A stretch of DNA of 64,000 nucleotides from Nitrobacter sp. NHB1. GTDB taxonomy: Bacteria > Pseudomonadota > Alphaproteobacteria > Rhizobiales > Xanthobacteraceae. The stretch is taken from assembly GCF_036964665.1 (NCBI RefSeq), contig NZ_JBAMDA010000001.1, positions 682,001 to 746,000 on the forward strand, written 5' to 3'. Positions within the stretch are counted from its first letter, which is position 1. Every line of letters starts with the position of its first letter. Positions 56,170-64,000 of the stretch are shown here, piece after piece. The notes under the pieces are model-generated. The model saw only the letters and a list, made by a program, of their open reading frames with translations, was not told the origin of the DNA and did no database searches. Made by a program: the position numbers and the translations under genes.

Positions 56170-56816
56170 GTTGACGCCCGATATGCCCGACACGCTCGTC
56201 AGCCGCAAGCGCCTGATCGCGAGATACAGGGATCGCGCGCCAAAATCATCGGCGCCACCTGTCGCGGGCCGGTCATACGTCGATGACTTTCGACGATGCC
56301 CGCATCGGTCGAAAGCTCGTACGACGTCAAAAGCAGGCATCGAACGCCTGTCGAATCAGCCGTGCGATGCTCTCGGTGATTCGCCACAATTGGGCGTCCA
56401 CACAGACACCATGCTTGCAAGACGGCGGGACGGCCATTTGCAGGGCTTCGAAGAAGCGTTTTAAAAATATACGACAATACAATGACTTGTATGGTGGTTT
56501 GTAATGGGTCGGGCGTGGTGTTTGTGCAACACACGGCCGAAAACGGCTAGACCCGTTCTATTCTGAGACGTTCCTTCATTGCGTGTGCAGAACGGTTCGG
56601 TAATTGTGATCGCACGACGGAGGGGGGCATCCCGAGGTCGTCCCGTTTTAGGTGGTTCGCTGTTTTTGGGTAGTTCGCTTGAGTCTCGCGCGTTGAGCGG
56701 GAGTGTCCGACAGGCGCGAACGGCTAGGCGGTTAGTCAGGGACTGAGGGAACGTTTCTTCGAGTGCTTGCGCACAGCGGATCCGGACCTGCCCTACAGAG
56801 CAACTTGGAGGTTAAA
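56170..56816. other. Long upstream region of porin 1
   Basis: About 650 bp without a supported gene. It includes a small dyad ATACAA-TGAC-TTGTAT (56477-56492), T-rich patches, and the leader shared with porin 2. It likely carries the porin promoter and regulator sites. Confidence 0.55.
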
Positions 56817-58298
56817 ATGAACTTGATGAAGAGCCTTTTCCTCGGCTCGGCGGCGGGTTTGGTCGCAATGACGGGGGCACAGGCTGCCGATCTTCCGTTG
56901 AAGGCCAAGGCGGTCGAATACGTGAAGGTCTGCTCCCTGTACGGCGCGGGCTTCTATTACATCCCCGGCACCGACACTTGCCTTAAGCTCGGCGGTTACC
57001 TGCGTGCCGACATGGGCGTCAATACCAACGGAGTCCAAACCGGCAACACTGGTGGTCTCGGCGGTGCGCGGAACCGGCTCAGCAACGATTTCACCTGGCG
57101 GGCGCGCGCGAACCTGAACATCGATACCCGCACGGCGACCGAATACGGCGTAGTGCGTACCTATTTCGATGCGAACTACACGTGGACCTCGGGTGGCTAT
57201 TCGGGTACTGGCGCGACAACGTATGACGGATCTGTGAACGGCGGCGTCTCCGGTGGCCAGCTTGGCCTGAACTTCGCCTTCATCCAGTTCGCCGGCTTCA
57301 CGATGGGTAAAGCCGTCTCGCTGTTCAGTACGCCTTGGGGAGCCTATCCGGGCAACATCTACGACGGTCTCGTCGGCGGCGGCGGTACGACCTCGCAGGG
57401 CGTGAACCAGTTCGCCTATACCGCGGAGTTCGGCAACGGCGTGTCGGCCTCGGTCGGCGTGCAGGATCCGAGTGCGTATTACCAGGCCGGCATTAACAAC
57501 CTCGCGGTTGCTGGTCCGTTCGGCTACGGCGCCAGCGACTATGCTGGTACGAAAGCTCCTGACGTCGTCGGCCAGATCCGCGTCGATCAGGCCTGGGGTC
57601 TGTTCCAGGCCTCGGTTGCGGCTCATGATAACAATGCTGCCTACTACGCTGGGCCATTAGGTCAGCTCAACAACGGTCCCGGAGACAAGTGGGGTTGGGC
57701 CGGTCAGCTCGGGCTCCAGATCAAGAACATCCCGACCGGACCTGGTGACACGATCAACGTCTCGGGCGTCTACACCAATGGCGCGACCCGTTACAATTTC
57801 CAGGAACTGGCCGGTACGGCGGGTGCCAACACGATCTATACCGGCGTAACCGGCGTTGGATTTGGTTTTGCACCGGATGCGGTGTTTGACACTGGCGGCC
57901 AGCTCCAGTTGGTCTCGACCTGGGGCGTGCGGGGCGCTTTCAACCACAATTGGAACGCGTATTGGAGCAGTTCGGTTTTCGGTGCCTACGCATCGGTTCG
58001 GTACACCGGCGCGGCTAAAACTGCGATGTGCGGCTTAGGCGGCACGGTTTCCCGTTTGATCTCTCTGGGTGGCACGTGCAACCCCGATTACAACATCGGG
58101 CAGGTTGGTGCGAACCTCCGCTGGACGCCGGTCAGGAACCTGACGTTCACGACGGAAGCGGTTTACTCCATGTTGGATCAGAAGTACGCCGGCACGGTGA
58201 ATGCCGCCAACGCCGGCCTTGCCAAGCCGGCGGGTGACTATACCCTGAAGGACCAGAACACCTGGACCGTCATGTTGCGCGCGCAGCGCACCTGGTAA
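56817..58298 (+). CDS. Outer-membrane porin (Porin_2/Omp2 family), copy 1
   Basis: 493 residues from ATG 56817 (GGAGG 56807-56811). Signal peptide ends at A-Q-A-A-D near 23. The mature start has C-S-L-Y-G-A-G-F-Y-Y-I-P-G-T-D-T-C-L, the paired cysteines typical of rhizobial porins, then alternating beta strands and the final aromatic residue (A-Q-R-T-W), the Bam-recognition signal. A trimeric general diffusion channel. It lies immediately before a related copy and has its own strong terminator. Confidence 0.95.
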   Translation: MNLMKSLFLGSAAGLVAMTGAQAADLPLKAKAVEYVKVCSLYGAGFYYIPGTDTCLKLGGYLRADMGVNTNGVQTGNTGGLGGARNRLSNDFTWRARANLNIDTRTATEYGVVRTYFDANYTWTSGGYSGTGATTYDGSVNGGVSGGQLGLNFAFIQFAGFTMGKAVSLFSTPWGAYPGNIYDGLVGGGGTTSQGVNQFAYTAEFGNGVSASVGVQDPSAYYQAGINNLAVAGPFGYGASDYAGTKAPDVVGQIRVDQAWGLFQASVAAHDNNAAYYAGPLGQLNNGPGDKWGWAGQLGLQIKNIPTGPGDTINVSGVYTNGATRYNFQELAGTAGANTIYTGVTGVGFGFAPDAVFDTGGQLQLVSTWGVRGAFNHNWNAYWSSSVFGAYASVRYTGAAKTAMCGLGGTVSRLISLGGTCNPDYNIGQVGANLRWTPVRNLTFTTEAVYSMLDQKYAGTVNAANAGLAKPAGDYTLKDQNTWTVMLRAQRTW

Positions 58299-58324
58299 TA
58301 CAGGTCGTCTGACGACATCCTGAG

Positions 58325-58361
58325 AAAGCCCCCGGCGGGAAACTGCCGGGGGCTTTGTTTT
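58325..58361 (+). terminator. Rho-independent terminator of porin 1
   Basis: Perfect 12-bp stem AAAGCCCCCGGC / GCCGGGGGCTTT (58325-58336, 58345-58356) with an 8-base loop, followed by GTTTTG. 27 bp after the stop. Confidence 0.92.
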
Positions 58362-58492
58362 GATGAACTGCCGCAGGGTGTCTTGTCGGGCCGCAAGACA
58401 TACTCTGTTAACCATCTTCTGGGATTTTCTTCGGGTGCTTGCGTGCAGCGAATCCGCAGCCTGCGCGCTACAGAGCAACTTGGAAGCCTAAG

Positions 58493-60001
58493 ATGAAATC
58501 GATGAAGAGCTTTTTCCTCGGCTCGGCGGCAGGGCTGCTCGTCGTCATGAGCGGGGCACAGGCTGCCGATCTTCCGTTGAAGGCCAAGGCGGTCGAATAT
58601 GTGAAGACCTGCTCCCTGTACGGCGCGGGTTTCTATTACATCCCCGGCACCGACACCTGCATCAAGCTGGGCGGCTTTATCCGTGCCGACATGGGCGTCA
58701 ACGCCAACCTGATGTTCGCCGGTAACACTGCGGGTGTCGCCGGTGCGCAGAACCGTTTAGGCAATGATTCCACCTGGCGGTCGCGTGCGGACCTGAACGT
58801 CGATACCCGTACCGCGACCGAATACGGCGTGGTCCGCACTTACATGGAGTCGGTCTTTTCGTGGACCTCGGGCGGTTACGTCGGCAACGGTGCCGGTTCG
58901 ACTGCGTATGACGGAAATCCGAACGGCGCCGTCTCCGGCGGCCAGCTTGGCGTGTACTACGCCTTCATCCAGTTCGCCGGCTTCACGATGGGTAAAGCTG
59001 TCTCTCAGTTCAGCACTCCGTGGGGAAACTATCTGGGCAACAACATCTTCGACGGTCTGGTCGGCGGCGGCGGCGCGCTCACGGGCGTGAATCAGTTCAC
59101 CTATACCGCGGAGTTCGGCAACGGCGTGTCGGCCTCGGTCGGCGTTCAGGATCCGATCCAGTACTATCAGGCCGGTATTTTAAACCTCGGGGTAGCGCCG
59201 ACCGCCACCTTCGGCACTGCCAACCTTGGTTACGGCTCGAATGATTACGGTGGGACCACCGTTCCGGATGTCGTGGCTCAGCTCCGCGTCGATCAGGCCT
59301 GGGGCATGTTCCAGGCATCGGTTGCGGCGCATAATAACAACCCGGCCTACTACGGTGCCACTCAAGATACTGGCGGTCCCGCAGACAAGTGGGGTTGGGC
59401 CGGCCAACTCGCTCTGTCGGTCAAGAATATCCCGACCGGACCGGGTGACACGATCGACGTCCAGGGCGTCTACACCAACGGCGCAACCCGTTACAATATC
59501 CAGGACCTGGCCGGCGCAGCGGGTGTCAACACGATCTATACCGGCGTAACCGGCATTGGATATGGCTTTGCGCCGGATGCGGTCTTCGGCCCTGGCGGCG
59601 AGCTTCAGCTTGTCTCGACCTGGGGCATGCGTGCTGCTTTCAACCACAACTGGAACCAGCACTGGGCCAGTTCGGTTTTCGGTGCCTACGCATCGGTCAG
59701 GTATACCGGCGCGGCCAAGAGCCTGATGTGCGGTGTGGGCGGTACGGTACCTGCTATTCTTGGCGTCGGCGTCACCACCTGCAACCCGGACTACAACATC
59801 GGACAGGTTGGCGCGAACCTCCGCTGGACTCCGGTCAAGAACCTGACCTTCACGACGGAAGCGCTCTATACCATGCTGGATCAGAAGTACGCCGGCGTGG
59901 CGACTCTTCCCGCCAACAACTTTGCCAAGCCGGCGGGTAATTATACCCTGAAGGACCAGGACACCTGGACCGTAATGCTCCGCGCGCAACGCACCTGGTA
60001 A
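58493..60001 (+). CDS. Outer-membrane porin (Porin_2/Omp2 family), copy 2
   Basis: 502 residues from ATG 58493. Same architecture as copy 1: signal peptide ending A-Q-A-A-D, near-identical first 60 mature residues (C-S-L-Y-G-A-G-F-Y-Y-I-P-G-T-D-T-C-I), and the same C-terminal L-R-A-Q-R-T-W. Differences are concentrated in likely surface loops, such as residues after Y-Y-Q-A-G-I. The leader also repeats that of copy 1 (17 identical bases CTACAGAGCAACTTGGA at 58468). Probably a tandem duplication that has diverged in loop specificity. Confidence 0.95.
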   Translation: MKSMKSFFLGSAAGLLVVMSGAQAADLPLKAKAVEYVKTCSLYGAGFYYIPGTDTCIKLGGFIRADMGVNANLMFAGNTAGVAGAQNRLGNDSTWRSRADLNVDTRTATEYGVVRTYMESVFSWTSGGYVGNGAGSTAYDGNPNGAVSGGQLGVYYAFIQFAGFTMGKAVSQFSTPWGNYLGNNIFDGLVGGGGALTGVNQFTYTAEFGNGVSASVGVQDPIQYYQAGILNLGVAPTATFGTANLGYGSNDYGGTTVPDVVAQLRVDQAWGMFQASVAAHNNNPAYYGATQDTGGPADKWGWAGQLALSVKNIPTGPGDTIDVQGVYTNGATRYNIQDLAGAAGVNTIYTGVTGIGYGFAPDAVFGPGGELQLVSTWGMRAAFNHNWNQHWASSVFGAYASVRYTGAAKSLMCGVGGTVPAILGVGVTTCNPDYNIGQVGANLRWTPVKNLTFTTEALYTMLDQKYAGVATLPANNFAKPAGNYTLKDQDTWTVMLRAQRTW

Positions 60002-60232
60002 GACAGATCGCTGACGATATTTGAACCCTGGCGGGAGGTTTGTTTTGCCGCGAGGCGGCAGAGGTCGGTCGCGAAACCCCCTGCAAGTCACGGCGAACTC
60101 GTCGGGCCGAAACGAAGATAAAATTTTCTAAAAGCCGTCTATGAAATTAATCTAATATTATCCATATAATTGTGAACCCAGAGGGCAGAGCGAACGTCCC
60201 ATTGGGTAAGACGATCCGGAAGGTCAAACATA

Positions 60233-60517
60233 ATGGTGACGGCCCTCAAATTTTTGCTGGTGGCTGCATGCACCGGTGTCGCAGTCACGTTCCTTGGCCT
60301 GGCTTCGTCAGGCGCGCAAGCGCGGGATTATCCGTACTGCATCAAGGGCGACTATTACGTGAGCGGTGTCGGGGATTGCAGTTTCGACACTTACGAGCAA
60401 TGCCGCGCGACCGCCTCTGGCCGCCGCGCGTATTGCGACGTGAATCCCTTCTACGGGTTCCGGGAGGCCGATTTCGCTGCATACCCTGATGCCCACCGAA
60501 GGAAGCTTCGGCGATAG
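60233..60517 (+). CDS. DUF3551 small secreted protein
   Basis: 94 residues from ATG 60233. Signal peptide (about 1-31, ending A-Q-A-R), then the DUF3551 pattern Y-P-Y-C ... C-S-F-D-T-Y-E-Q-C-R-A-T-A-S-G-R and A-Y-C-D-V-N-P, giving four conserved cysteines. The family is common in Bradyrhizobium relatives, of unknown function. It is followed after 40 bp by a dispersed repeat. Confidence 0.88.
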   Translation: MVTALKFLLVAACTGVAVTFLGLASSGAQARDYPYCIKGDYYVSGVGDCSFDTYEQCRATASGRRAYCDVNPFYGFREADFAAYPDAHRRKLRR

Positions 60518-60557
60518 AAGACGCGCCTCGCGCGCGTCAGCGCGGGCACGAAGAGAA

Positions 60558-60690
60558 GAGCGTTTTCGAGCGAAGCATGTCCTCGGCTTGACCCGAGGAT
60601 GGATACCGGTTCGCGTCAAGAAAACGCTTCAAATCAAAATCATAGAGCCTTTTCGCTTCCTGATACCATCAGAAGCGAAAAGGCTCTAGC
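60558..60690 (+). repeat. Dispersed ~130-bp palindromic repeat, copy 3
   Basis: Opposite orientation to the copies at 24347 and 35821: GAGCGTTTTCGAGCGAAGC, cctcgg...gaggatgg stem, ATACCGGTTCGCGTCAAG, AAAACGC, and a terminal hairpin AGAGCCTTTTCGCTTC / GAAGCGAAAAGGCTCT. It lies between the convergent DUF3551 and slt genes. Confidence 0.88.
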
Positions 60691-60706
60691 CCGGGCACAT
60701 CCTGCG

Positions 60707-62956
60707 CTATTCGATGGAGCCGCGGTGCAGGTCCGCCTCGATCTGCAACCTCGAGCCGCCGCCGAAGCGGGCGCGATAGACCTGCAGGTTCTCCATGATG
60801 CGCTGCACGTAATTGCGCGTCTCCGAGAACGGGATCAGTTCGACCCAGTCCACCGCATCGACCCCGGGATCGCGCGGATCGCCGTAACGGGCGATCCATT
60901 TTCTGACGCTGCCGCGTCCGGCGTTATAGGCCGCGAAGGTCAGGATGTAGGAGCCGCGATAGTCCTCGAGCAGACCTCCGAGTTCCGCTGCGCCGAGCGC
61001 GGCGTTATAGGCGGGTTCGTTTTTCAGGCGATGAAGGTCGAAGCTGGCGCCATATTTCTTGCAGACATATTTTCCGGCGCCCGGCGTCACCTGCATCAAC
61101 CCGTAGGCGTGGGCCGGCGACACCACCGACGGATTGAACGCACTTTCCTGCCGGGCGATCGCATAGACGACGCTGCGCTCGACATCAGGCCCGATCGACC
61201 GGAAAGGGGGAATCCCGCTGACCGGATAGGCATAGAAATCGAACGGCAGTCCGCGATTGAGCGCGGCCTTGCCGGCTAGCAGCATACCCCGTGCGTCGCC
61301 GTGACGTGCGGCGAGTTCGCCCAGTCCCAGCACCGCATCGGGGTCGCCGTTTTTGCCCATGTCGGCAAAGATCGGGATCGCGTATTCGCCTTTGCCGATT
61401 GCATAAAGAAGCTGAACGGCGCGCACGATCTCCAGCCGTTCGACGCCGCGCGACCGGCTGCCGGGAACGCCGCGCAGTTCGATCTGCGGCAGTCCCAGCT
61501 TCGCGCGCGCGAGCTGGCCGTAATAGCTGGTGGACTGCTCGGCGGCAGCGGCATAGGCGTGACGGGCCTCCTGAACGCGGCCTGCCGCCTCGGCGGCGCG
61601 GCCTTGCCAGTAGCCGGCCCGCGCCAGCGCGGTCGGGTTGACGCTGCCGACGCCGATGCGGGCGAAGTGCCGGGCGGCGGTGTTGGGGTCCTTCAGGAAA
61701 CGCAGGGCGATCCAGCCGGCGGTGAATTCCTGCTCGGTCTTGTAGATATCCCGTGCGGGGAGCGCCGCATCGCGCGCGATGAGATACGCGGTGCGATATT
61801 CGCCGACGTCGATCATCTTGCGTGCAAGCAGCCGTCGCTCGATCCACCATTCATCGACATTGTAAAGCCGATTGGGATCCCGCGGCGCGCTGAGCATCAG
61901 CCGCGCGGCTTCCGTAAACTTCTCCTCGCGGCGCAAAAGCTGAATGCGGGCGAAGATATAGCCGGGGTCGCCGTGCAGCTCGCGCGGCACCTTGTCGAGC
62001 AGCGAGCGCAGGCTGGAGGATTTGCGGTCGGCGGCAATCCGCGCCCTGGCGAGGGCGACCTCGGCGCTTCCGAGCCGCTTCGCCGCGCGCAGCGCTGCGT
62101 CATGATCGCTGCCATAGAGCATATAATCCATCCGAGCTTTCTGATCGCCCGGCGCCAGCAGCGCTCCGAACATCTCCAGCGCCTTCTTCTCGACCGCTTC
62201 TGACATGGAATCAGTCCGCCAGGCCTCGCGGACTAGTCGTACGGCGTTGGTGCGGTCGCCGCGCGCGAGCAGCGCGCCTGCCAATGCGAACCGTCCCTTG
62301 GCCGACAGCGGCCGTTCGTTTTCGAACCAGGCCAGCACGGCGGCATCGTCGCGATGGTCGTCCCATAGTGCAGCCTCCGCGCGTTTGCGCAGGAACGTCT
62401 GCGAGGGCCAGCTCGGATTGGCGGCGATGAAGGCGCGGTAGCGCTCGGTCGGCGCGCCATTGTCGTTGCTGCGCAGGATGATCCACTCGGCGAGCTTGCG
62501 CGCCACCGGGTCTGTCATTCTGGCCTCGACCTGAGTGGCGTCGGACTGCCTCTGCTTGCGGGTCAGGTCGATGACGTTCTCAAGCGCATCGAGATCGGCG
62601 TGCGACGTCGATGACGTCGCGGCCATCGCGGCTCTCGGAACGGGCTTGCGCTTCGACGGCGGCGGGAGCACGGCGTGCTGGCGTGTGGCCGGTTGAATTG
62701 CCGGAGCTGCGGTGGCCTTGGCCTTGTTTTTGTCCGGGGCTGAGGTCTTGCGGTGCGCCGGGACCGGGATCTTGCCATGCGCATGGCCGGTGACCGTCTT
62801 CGGAACGACGTGACGTGAAATCGGACGCGACTTCGGTGTTGGAGCCTTAGCGGCTTTCTCGGCATCTGCGGCCCCGGCCCAGAGCCCGGCCGCCAGCACC
62901 AGGCTCGCTCCCAAAGCCGTCGTTCGCAACCTTGATGCGTGGGCAAGCAATGTCAC
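60707..62956 (-). CDS. slt: Soluble lytic murein transglycosylase (Slt-like)
   Basis: 749 residues. Signal peptide near 1-32, a Lys/Pro-rich linker (to about 115), an alpha-helical superhelical U domain (about 120-560), and a C-terminal SLT goose-lysozyme domain: catalytic Glu in A-R-Q-E-S-A-F-N-P near 615-623, then H-A-Y-G-L-M-Q-V-T-P and A-A-Y-N-A-G near 690. It cleaves glycan strands exolytically in the periplasm. Divergent from dapA across 228 bp. It is the second transglycosylase of the window. Confidence 0.94.
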   Translation of the reverse strand: MTLLAHASRLRTTALGASLVLAAGLWAGAADAEKAAKAPTPKSRPISRHVVPKTVTGHAHGKIPVPAHRKTSAPDKNKAKATAAPAIQPATRQHAVLPPPSKRKPVPRAAMAATSSTSHADLDALENVIDLTRKQRQSDATQVEARMTDPVARKLAEWIILRSNDNGAPTERYRAFIAANPSWPSQTFLRKRAEAALWDDHRDDAAVLAWFENERPLSAKGRFALAGALLARGDRTNAVRLVREAWRTDSMSEAVEKKALEMFGALLAPGDQKARMDYMLYGSDHDAALRAAKRLGSAEVALARARIAADRKSSSLRSLLDKVPRELHGDPGYIFARIQLLRREEKFTEAARLMLSAPRDPNRLYNVDEWWIERRLLARKMIDVGEYRTAYLIARDAALPARDIYKTEQEFTAGWIALRFLKDPNTAARHFARIGVGSVNPTALARAGYWQGRAAEAAGRVQEARHAYAAAAEQSTSYYGQLARAKLGLPQIELRGVPGSRSRGVERLEIVRAVQLLYAIGKGEYAIPIFADMGKNGDPDAVLGLGELAARHGDARGMLLAGKAALNRGLPFDFYAYPVSGIPPFRSIGPDVERSVVYAIARQESAFNPSVVSPAHAYGLMQVTPGAGKYVCKKYGASFDLHRLKNEPAYNAALGAAELGGLLEDYRGSYILTFAAYNAGRGSVRKWIARYGDPRDPGVDAVDWVELIPFSETRNYVQRIMENLQVYRARFGGGSRLQIEADLHRGSIE

Positions 62957-63184
62957 GGCAATCCCTCTCGGCGAATGAGGCAGACCCCCAAAATCCCCTT
63001 ACTATTTCATTAAATATGTGGACAAAGCACTAAAATCCGGGTGTCGGGATCGTGTGCGCTTCGACCACGGCAAAATCGCGGCTGCTCCGGGCGCAGACCT
63101 TTCGTAGCAGCGTCAGACCCGATATGACTGATACGGCATCGAATTCGGCAGACGGCGACGCCGCGCAACGTGTTGGAGCGGATC

Positions 63185-64000
63185 ATGGCAAGCAAGGCGA
63201 AGTTCCGGGGATCATACACCGCCCTGGTGACGCCGTTCAAGAACGGCTCCGTCGATGAGGCCGCCTTCCGCAGTCTGGTGAGCTGGCAGATTGACGAGGG
63301 TGTCCACGGACTCGTGCCGGTCGGCACAACCGGCGAGAGCCCGACGTTGAGCCACGACGAACACCGCAAGGTGGTGGAATGGTGCATCGACGAGGCGCGG
63401 GGCCGGGTCCCGGTGATTGCGGGTGCGGGCTCGAATTCGACCCGCGAGGCGGTCGATCTGGCTGTTCATGCCGAGAAAGCGGGCGCCGACGCCGTGCTGG
63501 TGGTGACGCCGTACTACAACAAGCCGACCCAGGAAGGCATGTTCCAACACTTCAAGACGGTGAACGACGCGATCGGTATCCCGATCATCATCTATAACAT
63601 TCCGTCGCGCTCGGTCGTCGATCTCTCCGTGGAGACGATGGCGCGGCTGTTCGAGTTGAAGAACATCGCCGGCGTCAAGGACGCCACCGCCAATGTGGCC
63701 CGGGTCTCTCTGCAGCGCCATGCGATGGGACCGGACTTCATCCAGTTGTCGGGCGAGGACATGACGGCGCTCGCTTACATGGCGGCGGGCGGACACGGCT
63801 GCGTCTCGGTGGTCGCCAACGTGGCGCCAAAATTGTGCGCGAGCCTGATGTCCGCTGTGCTGAAGGGCGACTATGCCACCGGGCTCGAGATTCAGGACCG
63901 GCTGGTGCCGCTGCACGACGCCATTTTCAAGGAGCCGGGCCTCGCCGGAGCCAAGCACGGTCTCAAGCTGCTCGGCCGGCTTGATGAGGTCGTGCGCCTG
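63185..64000 (+). CDS. dapA: 4-hydroxy-tetrahydrodipicolinate synthase, 3' end cut by window
   Basis: 272 codons visible from ATG 63185 with GGAG at 63174-63177; the gene continues past the end (family length about 290-300). It condenses pyruvate and aspartate semialdehyde on the lysine/diaminopimelate branch. Visible motifs: [16 protein letters not shown] near 47-54, Y-Y-N-K-P-T-Q-E-G near 109-117, Y-N-I-P-S-R with catalytic Tyr, and the Schiff-base lysine in G-V-K-D-A-T near 163-168. Confidence 0.95.
   Translation, partial: MASKAKFRGSYTALVTPFKNGSVDEAAFRSLVSWQIDEGVHGLVPVGTTGESPTLSHDEHRKVVEWCIDEARGRVPVIAGAGSNSTREAVDLAVHAEKAGADAVLVVTPYYNKPTQEGMFQHFKTVNDAIGIPIIIYNIPSRSVVDLSVETMARLFELKNIAGVKDATANVARVSLQRHAMGPDFIQLSGEDMTALAYMAAGGHGCVSVVANVAPKLCASLMSAVLKGDYATGLEIQDRLVPLHDAIFKEPGLAGAKHGLKLLGRLDEVVRL

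Overview
The window is high-GC alphaproteobacterial chromosome, most likely from the Bradyrhizobium/Nitrobacter/Rhodopseudomonas group (Nitrobacteraceae). The support is two tandem porins of the Por/Omp2 type, a DUF3551 secreted protein, the gene strings dnaB-alr-radA-cvpA-purF and pyrB-pyrC-plsY-dprA, a PHA synthase, type 2 ArgC, and several dispersed palindromic repeat families. Genus is an inference. Both end genes are cut: a flavin monooxygenase at the left and dapA at the right.

Layout. 1-3.4 kb: partial FAD monooxygenase, then an ECF sigma factor / membrane anti-sigma / secreted fasciclin module and a small membrane protein. 3.4-10.2 kb: parE, a haem-copper-oxidase-like membrane protein, DedA, argC, MAPEG protein and phaC. 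10.3-17.3 kb: lipoprotein, AlaC-type aminotransferase and hom, glpX, recJ and a Rid-family protein. 17.25-18.10 kb: a complete IS5-family element inserted exactly at the Rid stop codon. 18.1-24.3 kb: MltB-type transglycosylase, M23 peptidase, then efp divergent from epmA-epmB, so the translation factor sits beside its lysylation enzymes. 24.3-28.6 kb: HdeD, PrsW protease, small unknowns and a GNAT. 28.6-35.3 kb (minus strand): dnaB-alr-radA-cvpA-purF. 36-43.4 kb: cyclopropane fatty acid synthase, a haem-motif protein with a very long Lys/Glu/Ala/Pro repeat tail, and pyrB-pyrC-plsY-dprA. 43.6-53.2 kb: AidB, CPBP protease, ruvX, NMO-like enzyme, and a gat cluster (gatC-orf-gatA-orf-patatin-gatB) with overlapping start/stop codons. 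53.2-56.2 kb: mostly non-coding, with a 37-residue lysine-rich peptide gene, a Sel1-like protein, a TPR protein and tRNA-Ser(GCU). 56.2-64 kb: two porins, DUF3551 protein, soluble lytic transglycosylase and dapA.

Most of the window is ordinary housekeeping: diaminopimelate/threonine and pyrimidine/purine pathways, cell-wall turnover, and amidotransferase-dependent tRNA charging. I found no clear defence island, CRISPR array, prophage or obviously novel multi-gene system. The observations most worth following are the dihydroorotase homologue with its metal-binding HxH lost beside pyrB, the two histone-H1-like lysine-rich products, the non-Gat genes embedded in the gat cluster, the perfect hairpin in the gatC leader, the precise IS insertion, and the repeat families sitting at gene ends and inside the pyr cluster.
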